Source: Acidobacteriota bacterium (GTDB lineage Bacteria; Acidobacteriota; Terriglobia; Bryobacterales; Bryobacteraceae). Taken from it: a stretch of DNA of 33,785 bases. Below the pieces are notes generated by a model. That model saw nothing but the letters and a program-made list of their open reading frames with translations, had not been told where the DNA came from and made no database searches. The position numbers were made by a program, and so were the translations under genes. The stretch covers positions 1 to 33,785 of the forward strand of contig JAGWQP010000036.1 in the NCBI GenBank assembly GCA_028876805.1. The letters run 5' to 3'. Positions within the stretch are counted from its first letter, which is position 1; each line of letters starts with the position of its first letter. Of this stretch, positions 1 to 8,639 are shown in pieces.

Positions 1-2
1 CG

Positions 3-38
3 AAAACGATCCACGTCGTGAAGATCAAGGGGCAATAA
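3..38 (+). CDS. possible C-terminal end of a CDS truncated by the window edge (..KTIHVVKIKGQ*)
   Basis: Frame 3 is open from the window edge to TAA at 36-38; too short to identify. Confidence 0.25.
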   Translation, partial: KTIHVVKIKGQ

Positions 39-443
39 CGGCGCGTTCCCGTTCATGATTCTCATACGCTGGTCGCGAGCGTGAGGGATTGGGATAACTT
101 CTGCTTACATCATTGACCTCGGTATCATAGAGTGACGCTCTTTGACGCAAAGATGGGGTTGACCCTTGTCTCGCCAACAGCCTACAGGGCTTGGATGAGA
201 CCGCGTAGCGGACGCGGCGGGGCGTCTTTGAGGGAGCGGGCCAACCAGAGGCCACCTACGATCAACGACGGTTTTCACCAATAACATTCGTGTCGCTCGG
301 GTTGACCCCTTGTTCTCCATCGAGGCGGCAAACTGTCCCATCTTATACAAGGGGTATCTATCCCTACGAGAGGACTGGAAAGGCGCCCTCATACTGAACG
401 ACGCGTGCCATTTTATCGAAGGCCCGGTCGAGAGGAGGCGCGT

Positions 444-782
444 ATGTCTCATTTGGAACGGGAAGACAGGACGGAAACCGAAGCGCTCTGGCTTGAAAAG
501 TTGCACGAAGCTGAGCACTGGTATGAGATCGCGATCGCCCGAACTAAAAGGGTTCTAAACGAGTACGACTCAATGTCGCCCTCCAGCCGGGACCTCGAAT
601 TGAAGCGTGCTCTGAAATTCCAGAATGAGGCTATGGACGAGTATGCCGAAGTGTTTGCGCAATTGATGAGTGAAAGTCAGCGGGCAGAAAAGGGAGCCCC
701 AACAAAGCCCCAGACTCAACAAAGGCGTTCCCGGACGTCGGGCAAAGCGAAACCGTTGTATAAGCGGGCGGGAAGCACATAA
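444..782 (+). CDS. hypothetical protein (MSHLEREDRTETEALWLEKLHEAEHWYEIAIARTKR...)
   Basis: ORF 405..782; ATG at 444 preceded by AGAGGAGG; charged helical composition. Confidence 0.55.
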   Translation: MSHLEREDRTETEALWLEKLHEAEHWYEIAIARTKRVLNEYDSMSPSSRDLELKRALKFQNEAMDEYAEVFAQLMSESQRAEKGAPTKPQTQQRRSRTSGKAKPLYKRAGST

Positions 783-1179
783 AGGAATCCGGCCAGGCTT
801 GGACGCTCGATTGATCTACAGCGTCTTTGGCATCCTCGGCAGTCCCTAGGCAACACAAAATCGGCTCGCCTCCCGACTCGAATGGATAACTTGCTGAAGT
901 CTTCGGTTGCGGCAAATCTGCGAATGACGCCCGGTGGGGACGATTGTCTCGTTCGGTGACTGTCGGTCAAGCGCCCAAGCGTTAGCAGAAGGGCCAATCG
1001 AGTTGGGACGAAGCGACGGCTGCAAGTATTTCTTGCTAGGGCACGACCAGCCAACCTCACCGCGCCAGCCTCCCCACCCGCTCCCAGCCCGCTCCGATCG
1101 CCGATTGAGTGAAGGTCCTGGAGCCCCCTACAGAGGTGGCTGGTGTATACTGGCCACAATCTGGTTCGATGAAAATTCG

Positions 1180-1632
1180 ATGAAAGTGGAGTTCCAGGCC
1201 AAAATGATCCCATCCCAACTTTGGCGGCTCGTCGCCGCGATCGCTTTGCTTGCGATTCCGCTCGCGGCGCACCATTCCTTTGGCGCCGAATACGACGCCA
1301 ACAAGCCCATCACCCTCACGGGCGTTGTGACGAAAATCGAGTGGACCAACCCCCACAGCTACTTCTACCTCGACGTCAAGGACGAGAAAGGAACTGTGGC
1401 GAACTGGAAGTTCGAAGGCTATGGTCCAGGCGTCCTGTACCGCACCGGCTGGAAGAGAGGAATCAGTATGAAACCGGGCGACACGATCACGGTAACAGGC
1501 TGGCGCGCCCGTGACGGCACCAATTGGGGCCATTCACGGCAGGTCACGCTGGCCAGCGGCGAAAAGCTCTTCTTCGGTCCTCCGGCGGGTACCGGAGATG
1601 GCGGAAGCGTACCCCCGGTGGAGGTGAAATGA
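1180..1632 (+). CDS. DUF6152-like exported small protein (copy A)
   Basis: Signal-peptide-like N-terminus, then AAHHSFGAEYDANKPITLTGVVTKIEWTNPHSYFYLDVKDEKG; start 1180 or 1204; same family as 10548-10967 and 12780-13199. Confidence 0.8.
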   Translation: MKVEFQAKMIPSQLWRLVAAIALLAIPLAAHHSFGAEYDANKPITLTGVVTKIEWTNPHSYFYLDVKDEKGTVANWKFEGYGPGVLYRTGWKRGISMKPGDTITVTGWRARDGTNWGHSRQVTLASGEKLFFGPPAGTGDGGSVPPVEVK

Positions 1633-2468
1633 TGGGCCGAGTCTTGGCCGTTCTCGTCGCCCTGACCCTGTCTTTGCCGGCGCAAAACGCCACGCGAGAC
1701 AAGAACAAGGCTTCCACCAAGGGTTCGGTCCCGCGCACTCCCGACGGCAAGCCGGATCTGACCGGTGTCTGGCAGAGCGGCAGCACGGTCAAAGGGAGTT
1801 GGGAAGAGGCCAATTCCGGGACGGGTATCGGCGGAACGGGAAAGAATCCGTCGGCACCCGCGATTCTATCGGCCTCGGACCGGCCGGCGGCGGCCGAAAG
1901 AGCTCCTTATCAGCCCTGGGCCGCCCAGAAGGTCCTCGAGTCGTACAAGAACCGAGGCATTGACGATCCCGCGGCCGAATGCCTGCCGCCCGGCGTTCCC
2001 AGAACCTCAGTCTTAGGGCTCTTTCCGACTCAGATCATCGAGACCCCGAAACAAATCGTAATTTTGTATGAGTACATGCACGAGTACCGTATCATTCCGT
2101 TGAACGCAAAGCATCCCGACGATCTCTCGCCCACCTACATGGGCGATTCGGTGGGCCGTTGGGAGGGAGACACACTGGTAGTGGACGTCACGGGATTCAA
2201 CGAAAAGACGTGGCTGGTCGGCACCGGCACCTTTCACACCGACGCGCTGCATGTGACCGAGCGTTACACACGCGTCGATAAGGACCAGATCAACTACGAC
2301 ATCACCATCGAGGATCCCAACGTCTTGACCAAGCCGTGGGTCATTCACACCAACCTGATGTTGCGGGACGGCACTCGCCTTCAAGAGTACGTGTGCGCGG
2401 AAAACAACCTGGCTCCGGCGTTTTACGAAAGGATGCAGAAAAACGGCATCAATTTCCAGCGTCCGTGA
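1629..2468 (+). CDS. exported protein of the 'PDGKPDLTGVW' family, unknown function (paralogue 1)
   Basis: ATG at 1629 overlaps the upstream TGA (ATGA); signal peptide MMGRVLAVLVALTLSLPAQ; motifs RTPDGKPDLTGVWQ, MGDSVGRWEGDTLVVD, HTDALHVTE, EDPNVLTKPW. Confidence 0.8.
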   Translation: MMGRVLAVLVALTLSLPAQNATRDKNKASTKGSVPRTPDGKPDLTGVWQSGSTVKGSWEEANSGTGIGGTGKNPSAPAILSASDRPAAAERAPYQPWAAQKVLESYKNRGIDDPAAECLPPGVPRTSVLGLFPTQIIETPKQIVILYEYMHEYRIIPLNAKHPDDLSPTYMGDSVGRWEGDTLVVDVTGFNEKTWLVGTGTFHTDALHVTERYTRVDKDQINYDITIEDPNVLTKPWVIHTNLMLRDGTRLQEYVCAENNLAPAFYERMQKNGINFQRP

Positions 2469-2531
2469 CGCGGTTTCCGAAGCCCTTCCGGCTAGGCGCC
2501 GGTACACAATTTCTTTCACACGAGGTGCGTG

Positions 2532-3506
2532 ATGCTTGCGCGTTTCAGCCGACTCGAATCCTGGCTCGCTACGCTTTGCCTGGCTGTGGTTGCTGGTGCT
2601 GCCATGGGACCACTTTCGCCAGTTGTCGACGCCCAGCGGGCTCGCACGGCGAACGACGCCGTCTACACCGACGCTCAGGCCGTGCGCGGCCGGGCCCTCT
2701 ATCAGCAACGCTGCGCGGTGTGCCACGGCGAGCGACTGAGTGGCGGGCTCGCGCCGCCGCTTTCGGGGAGCGCCTTCCTGGGGGCATGGGGAGGGCAGTC
2801 CCTGTGGGACCTGTTGAGCAAGATCCGGAACACCATGCCGGCAGACGATCCAGGGAAGCTGACGCCTTCCCAGTCGGCCGATCTGGTGGCCCATCTTCTT
2901 CAGGTTGGCAAATTCCCCTCGGGCGAGGCCGAGCTCGGCACAGACGCGGCGGGGCTAAAGGCCATCGTACTCCCCGCCCAGCCGTCGATCGCGTCAGTAG
3001 CCTCACGCGCGCCGACACTTCCGGCGACGGGCAATCTGCAGCAGTTGATGGCCGGCATTCTATTTCCCAGCTCGAATATCATCTTCAACGTTCAGACCAA
3101 CGACCCCAGCGTGCCGGCGAAGCCCGGCGAGGTGGGCAAGGGAGCCTTCTCCTGGGTCGACTGGGGAGCCGGCATCTATAGCGGGTGGGATCTGGTCGAT
3201 AACGCGGCCGTTTCGGTGGCCGAATCGGCTCCGCTCCTTTTGACGCCGGGGCGCCGCTGCCAGAACGGCCGGCCCGTGCCGATCGACAGGCCCGATTGGA
3301 TCAAGTTCACGCAGGGGCTCGCGGAAGCGGGCCGCGCTGCGTACAAGGCCTCGCAGACCAGGAGCCAGGAGGCGGTGACGGAAGCCACCAATCAACTCGC
3401 CGATGCCTGCTTGAACTGCCACCGGGTGTATCGCGACAAGCCAGGCGGCACGCGTGCGGACCCATCGAATAAGGCGGCCCGTTGCGTGCCATCGGCCGGG
3501 GGCTAA
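2532..3506 (+). CDS. di-heme c-type cytochrome (N-terminal class I-like domain, C-terminal CxxCH region resembling cytochrome c')
   Basis: Signal peptide; CAVCH and CLNCH heme motifs; TMPAD possible Met ligand region. Confidence 0.8.
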   Translation: MLARFSRLESWLATLCLAVVAGAAMGPLSPVVDAQRARTANDAVYTDAQAVRGRALYQQRCAVCHGERLSGGLAPPLSGSAFLGAWGGQSLWDLLSKIRNTMPADDPGKLTPSQSADLVAHLLQVGKFPSGEAELGTDAAGLKAIVLPAQPSIASVASRAPTLPATGNLQQLMAGILFPSSNIIFNVQTNDPSVPAKPGEVGKGAFSWVDWGAGIYSGWDLVDNAAVSVAESAPLLLTPGRRCQNGRPVPIDRPDWIKFTQGLAEAGRAAYKASQTRSQEAVTEATNQLADACLNCHRVYRDKPGGTRADPSNKAARCVPSAGG

Positions 3507-3560
3507 CCGATCTAATCTGACCGTCTGCCGGCGCCCCACGCCAGCTTGAGAGGTGCTTGA

Positions 3561-4019
3561 TTGCCTCCTACGTGGAGTGGGGACACCAGTAAGGCTCAAG
3601 CTCTCTCGCCTGAACCGTACTGGACCTCAGAATTAGTTTTACGAGACGGCGGCCGACTCCGTGGTCGCATGGACGAGGCCTTAGCTGACCCGTTACAGGA
3701 CAACGGCCCCCGGCTCGGCGCACGCGCAATTTATCAACAAGGATTCGTGGACTTCTGCTTCCGGCGGAGCCCCGCCCCGATCACGTAAACTTACGCCAAG
3801 CCTATACCGGCGGCTCCACGGCTTGAGCGTGCTGGCGATGATTATCAGAACGGCCAACAGTACATCATTCTGCGCAATCCGTCCGGTGAGGTCGAAGCCC
3901 GCGCGGGCGCATCGAAGGCTACCGTTTTTGCCGACATCAGCTGGTGGCGTCCCAGCTCCGCTACGCTGGATCTTCATCACTTGCTCGCCAGTTTCGCCCG
4001 TTCCGGACCCATGGGGTGA
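3561..4019 (+). pseudogene. possible gene relic: two consecutive open segments in one frame separated by TAA at 3786-3788
   Basis: ORF 3561..3788 is followed in the same frame by 76 open codons with no internal start upstream (TYAKPIPAAPRLERAGDDYQNGQQYIILRNPSGEVEARAG...). Confidence 0.25.
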
Positions 4020-4147
4020 TCGAGCCATTGCAAGCGCCCACGCCGTTATTTTCGCGGAGTATACTGTCTCATGCGACCTGAAACATATCGCGGGCGGCCG
4101 CCCGCCAGGTGGCACACTTGCGCAAAACAAAGTCAAGGGAGGACGAA

Positions 4148-5296
4148 ATGAAACTTCGTCTCGTTGGATTGGGATTGGCCGCAGCCGGCGCAATTGCGCT
4201 GGGCGGCGTGGCGTTTGCTCAAAACGTACCGGAGCAATTCGTCGTCAGCGGCAAAGCCGCCGAAAAAATTCAGGATTTCACCACCATCAATCTGGCCACC
4301 GCGGAGCGCATTGCCGATGCGTGCGAGAAAGCCGCCACTGCCGAGGGCGTGCAAATCAGCATCATGGTGCTCGACAATGACGGCAACCATGTCTACATGG
4401 ACCGCATGGATGGCCAGGGCTATCTCAATATCGTCACGGCGGAGATGAAGGCGCGCACCGCGCTGGCAGACCGGCAACCCAGCAAGCTTCGGATGAACAC
4501 CGTGATTGAGGACCCCACGCGGGAACTTCAGTTCATTCAGCTTGGTTTGTTTTCCAATTCCGGCGGGCTTCCCATCGTCGTCAACAAGCAGATGATCGGC
4601 GTGGTCGGTGTCGGGGGTTCCGCGCCGCGCGTGCCCGTATGGAGCGACGAGATTTGCGCTCAGAAGGCGCTGGTCGAGGTGATCGGGCCGTCGGTCCCGC
4701 CGCTGGCGAAGGACCTTCCGCCGCGGAGGAACCCCAACCCGGGCCATGCGCCGGTACCGCGCTTTGCCTCCGCCACGACGCCCAAGTCTAGCCTGCCGGC
4801 GGAATTCGTAGTCGGCGGCAAAGGCGCCGCAAATGTCTTCGACGGCAATCAGATTTCGCTTGCGGCCGCTAAAAAGATCGCCCGCACCTGCCGCGACTGG
4901 GCGGTGTCGAAGGGCGGCACAGCATCGATATACGTGATCGATAATGCCGGCGAGTTCGTGCACCTGGAGCGCATGGATGGCCAGATCTACAACAACATCC
5001 GCACGGCTCTGTTGAAGGCGCAGACAGCACTGAGGAGCCGCCAGCCCACCTCCATCCGCACGGCACAGCTCAAGAACGACCCGGACGGCATTCCGCGGCA
5101 GCTAGGTAATTTCAATTTCTTCACAAATTCGGGCGGCATCCCCATCGTGGTCGATGGGCAGATGATCGGGGCCGTCGGCGTGGGCGGAGGCGCGGGCGGC
5201 GGCGATGAGAATTGCGCCATCGAAGGTCTGAAGGCGACATTCGGCGAGCACGTGACGCTGCCGGTCTATCCGGCTGCGGCGGGAGCCGGGCAATAA
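4148..5296 (+). CDS. exported GlcG/HbpS (DUF336)-type heme-binding-like protein with two tandem domains
   Basis: ATG at 4148 after AAGGGAGGACGA; signal peptide; two internal repeats, EFVVxGK..ISLAAAKKIA..MDGQ.YNNI.TA..KA.TAL..RQP..(F)(S/T)NSGG(L/I)PIVV..QMIG.VGVGG. Confidence 0.82.
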   Translation: MKLRLVGLGLAAAGAIALGGVAFAQNVPEQFVVSGKAAEKIQDFTTINLATAERIADACEKAATAEGVQISIMVLDNDGNHVYMDRMDGQGYLNIVTAEMKARTALADRQPSKLRMNTVIEDPTRELQFIQLGLFSNSGGLPIVVNKQMIGVVGVGGSAPRVPVWSDEICAQKALVEVIGPSVPPLAKDLPPRRNPNPGHAPVPRFASATTPKSSLPAEFVVGGKGAANVFDGNQISLAAAKKIARTCRDWAVSKGGTASIYVIDNAGEFVHLERMDGQIYNNIRTALLKAQTALRSRQPTSIRTAQLKNDPDGIPRQLGNFNFFTNSGGIPIVVDGQMIGAVGVGGGAGGGDENCAIEGLKATFGEHVTLPVYPAAAGAGQ

Positions 5297-5308
5297 GTGA
5301 ATGGGGAA

Positions 5309-5335
5309 CCCGGCGGTAGTCACTCAACCGCCGGG
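5309..5335 (+). other. intergenic hairpin: CCCGGCGGT - 9 nt loop - ACCGCCGGG
   Basis: Perfect 9-bp inverted repeat between two co-oriented CDSs, no T tract following. Confidence 0.7.
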
Positions 5336-5360
5336 CCATTCCTCACAGCAGGGAGGGACT

Positions 5361-5993
5361 ATGCAGAAGAGCCGGAGAATTTCAGCCAAGGTCGCGCTCG
5401 GCACAAGCGTTGCCGTGTTGGCGCTGATGGCGCAGGCAGGCGGGCCCAACCCGACCTGCCACCATTGCTCAGCCACGTATATTCCAGTGTCGGAGCTGAA
5501 TGCGTACACGGACAAGGCCGTGAAGTACCGTCTGGTCGATCAGCAGGTTCGCTCGGTGGACGTCGGTAAGGTCCAGGTGGGCATCGGGATGGTAACCCGC
5601 GGCAAGCTTCTTGCTGACCCCAACCGCAAAGGCGCAGTGGCCGAACATGAGCAAGTCAGCGAAGTCTACCATGTGATCGATGGAGAGGCGACGCTGCTAA
5701 CCGGGCCGGACCTGGTCAATCCCGTAAAAAGACCGGCGGACGAGCAGACGGTCCGGCTGCAAAATGGCCCAGGTTACAATTCCGACGAAATCCGGCAGCC
5801 GATGACAACGCGCCTCAAACCGGGTGATGTGTTAATCATTCCCGCCGGCACCGGGCATCTGTTCACCGAAATTCCCGATCACATCACGTATATGATGGTG
5901 CGGATCGATCCCGACAAAGTGGTGCCGACTAAGAGCCAAGCTCAATCCGAGGCTGACCTGAAGGCCATTCCCCCGAGGAAAGGCGCGAAGTGA
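5361..5993 (+). CDS. exported cupin-domain protein
   Basis: ATG at 5361 after GGGAGGG; signal-peptide-like N-terminus; EHEQVSEVYHVIDGEATLLTG ... LKPGDVLIIPAGTGHLFTEI cupin motifs. Confidence 0.8.
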   Translation: MQKSRRISAKVALGTSVAVLALMAQAGGPNPTCHHCSATYIPVSELNAYTDKAVKYRLVDQQVRSVDVGKVQVGIGMVTRGKLLADPNRKGAVAEHEQVSEVYHVIDGEATLLTGPDLVNPVKRPADEQTVRLQNGPGYNSDEIRQPMTTRLKPGDVLIIPAGTGHLFTEIPDHITYMMVRIDPDKVVPTKSQAQSEADLKAIPPRKGAK

Positions 5994-6805
5994 GCCGCCG
6001 CGCCTTCAAAGTCACGATTCTGGCCGGGCTAGCCTTGGGAACAGCTTTCGCTATCAGGAACCTACTGGCGCAATCGACGAGTTCGCGCGATCGAGTTCTG
6101 GTGGACGAACTGGTCCTCGCCAATCGCGTGCTGGCTCACGAAATTGGGGTTCTGGATGCGTACGGACACGTCAGCGTCCGGGATACGCGGAATCCCAATC
6201 GCTATTACCTGTCGCGCGCCATCTCGGCCGGTATGGTGACTGCCGCGGATATCATCGAGTACGATCTCGACAGCAAACCGGTGGAGGGCGACCGTTCCGA
6301 CGGGTACCTCGAGCGCTTCATCCACGGCGAAATCTACAAGGCACGCCCCGACGTGATGGCCGTGATCCACGCCCACTCGCCGGAATTAATCGCGTTCGGA
6401 TCGAGCTCGGTTCCCCTCCGGAACATGATTCACACCGGAGCGTTCATCAATGACGGCGTACCGATCTTTGATGTCCGCAAGTTCGGAGGCACTGCGGACG
6501 ATATGTTGATCCGCAATCCCGCGCTGGGTAAGGCTCTAGCTCAGGCGCTCAGCAGCAAAACGGCGGTGATTCTTTACGGACACGGTGTCGCAGTTGTGGG
6601 TGCCAGCCTGCCCACAGCCGTAAGTAACGCCTATTTCCTGAACATGAACGCCAAGGTAGAGGAGCAGGCGATCGCGCTGGGCGGCACCGTCTCCTATCTG
6701 GAGCGCGAGCCCGGCGCGAAAAGGCCGGCGAACGTTGCGCCCGCCGGGGCGGCAGCGAACAACCGCGCCTGGGAGTATTGGAAACGGCAGGTCGCCGGGA
6801 AGTGA
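5990..6805 (+). CDS. class II aldolase/adducin family protein with N-terminal signal/anchor
   Basis: GTG start overlapping the upstream TGA (GTGA); AHEIGVLDAYGHVSVRD, VIHAHSPELIAFG, YGHGVAVVG motifs. Confidence 0.82.
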   Translation: MSRRAFKVTILAGLALGTAFAIRNLLAQSTSSRDRVLVDELVLANRVLAHEIGVLDAYGHVSVRDTRNPNRYYLSRAISAGMVTAADIIEYDLDSKPVEGDRSDGYLERFIHGEIYKARPDVMAVIHAHSPELIAFGSSSVPLRNMIHTGAFINDGVPIFDVRKFGGTADDMLIRNPALGKALAQALSSKTAVILYGHGVAVVGASLPTAVSNAYFLNMNAKVEEQAIALGGTVSYLEREPGAKRPANVAPAGAAANNRAWEYWKRQVAGK

Positions 6806-7516
6806 CCGCGGCAAGCAGTTCGAGATGGACCCGCACTGTGCACCTGGGATTTGAAAACCGCTAGCTAGAAGCTTCGATTTTTGAAGCGCTCGTCAATTGC
6901 CGCTGGTACGCTCGGGTTGGCACGCCCGCTCGCGGTAAACAAGCTGGCCTGAGTCGACGTTTCTCGATCACCCCAGCCCGCGAGCAAGTACCGGTGCACC
7001 TTGAAATGGAAATCCATCTTGGCTCCAGTCGGGTCCGGACCGCTTCCAACAGATGTTTCCCTTCAGGCGTTTTGGACGACCGTTTCGGTCGCATCCTCAC
7101 GAATCGTACAATCCGGCCCGTAGGGCGACCATGGATCTCGATGGCGCCAATGGCGGTGGCGAGCGAGAAGGTTCTTGGTGGTTCGCGAGCCATGGCCCCC
7201 GCACGCTCTCGATTTTTCTGGATCTCGAAGTGACCCTCAGAGAACGCTTGTCGGCGGCGGGGGAGCGAGATGCGACGGACGGGAATTTCGTGCTCCAACC
7301 TGAATCAACTCGCCGGGGGTCAACAGCGGGGTTCGGTAATTTCGCGGTCCCTGCCTGGGCTGGGATCGGGTTGATGAATCAACAGCTCCGTCTGAACGGC
7401 GCCCTTGACCAGCCAGTAGCGCCCGGGTCTCAACCCAGCAAAGCGCACTCAACCCCGAAGGCGAACACCTCATCAGTCGCGCTTAACAAAAAGCTCGTCC
7501 ACGAGGCGCTCGGGGT

Positions 7517-8602
7517 TTACTTCAAGCGTTCGAACCGGTAATCGCCGGAAACGTGCATCTCCGCCAGGTAATCGACCGCACCTTTGCTGTCGACGAGGAA
7601 CTTGATCCCCAGTCCGAAAAAGCCGGAAAACATGGTTGGCGACTGGGCGATAAGCTGCACTCTGCCCCTTCCCTTCAGGTCGGCGAACAGCTTTCCCTCC
7701 GAGACGGTGATTTCGATCGTTCTGCGGATCGGTTCGCCGTTCCAAATGTCCAGCTCGCGGTAGGTGCCGGCGTACTTGGCAAGGGTTTCAGCCGGCACCT
7801 TGACTTCGGATTTCAGATCGTCAGACGCCTTGCCGACCCAGTGTTCGAGCGCGTCCTTCGCGTCCTCGTTGCAGACGTATTCGATCAGTTCAGTGTCGGG
7901 GGCAATCTGCGCCACGGCGGTGACGGTCCACGTCTTGTCGTAAACCTTGGGATCGCGGAGAGTCACACCGATTTCCATGTGTCCGAAGTCCTTGCGCCGG
8001 TAGCGTTCCGTCGTGTGCAGTGCCTCGGTGTGGGGATGGCCATCGCGATCGAGCCAGGTGCGGTCATTGAAGCCATTGCTCTCGACCACCAGCGTATCCC
8101 CTTCCCAGTGTCCGACCGAGTATCCCATCCAACTCGGATTGGGGTCGGCTTCCAGCTTGCGGCCGTCGACGAAAATCTGGCGATAGGTGAGATCCGGGTT
8201 AAGGATGATGATCAGCGTGGGAGTCTGAACAATCTTCATCATGCCTGCAGCCGTGCTCCCTCCGGCTGTCATGTACAACGGACCCAAAGGCAAGCAGTGA
8301 GCGCCCGGGTATTCTTTTCCGAGGTCTTCGGTCCGCTCGCGGACCAAAGCCTCTGCCCAGGGCTGAACCTCCCCCGGCTTCAGATCCGCCGTGATGTCGC
8401 GACTATATTTGGTAGAAATCTTGTCCCACAGACCCGACAGATCGGGTTTGCCGTCGGGTGCGCGCGGCGCGGGTGCGGTGAGATTCGGGTCGCCGCTCGC
8501 AGCGCGGGGCAGGCCCGGCGTAGGGTAGTTCGCCCATTGCGCCGCCAGCGGAACGCTGATCATCGACGCGACGATCAGCACGAAAATAGCAGCGGATTTC
8601 AT
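7517..8602 (-). CDS. exported 'PDGKPDLSGLW' family protein (paralogue 2) with extra C-terminal beta-rich domain
   Basis: SD AGGAGG upstream of ATG 8602; signal peptide; RAPDGKPDLSGLWD, MGYSVGHWEGDTLVVE, HTEALHTTE; C-terminal AKYAGTYRELD... segment. Confidence 0.8.
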   Translation of the reverse strand: MKSAAIFVLIVASMISVPLAAQWANYPTPGLPRAASGDPNLTAPAPRAPDGKPDLSGLWDKISTKYSRDITADLKPGEVQPWAEALVRERTEDLGKEYPGAHCLPLGPLYMTAGGSTAAGMMKIVQTPTLIIILNPDLTYRQIFVDGRKLEADPNPSWMGYSVGHWEGDTLVVESNGFNDRTWLDRDGHPHTEALHTTERYRRKDFGHMEIGVTLRDPKVYDKTWTVTAVAQIAPDTELIEYVCNEDAKDALEHWVGKASDDLKSEVKVPAETLAKYAGTYRELDIWNGEPIRRTIEITVSEGKLFADLKGRGRVQLIAQSPTMFSGFFGLGIKFLVDSKGAVDYLAEMHVSGDYRFERLK

Positions 8603-8639
8603 GATGTACCCTCCTATCACGATCTTCGAATCTCAGGTG

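Noticed and set aside
1146-1151. TATACT -10-like hexamers upstream of 1180 and 4148 (also 4060-4065)
   Set aside because: No matching -35 element; insufficient for a promoter call.
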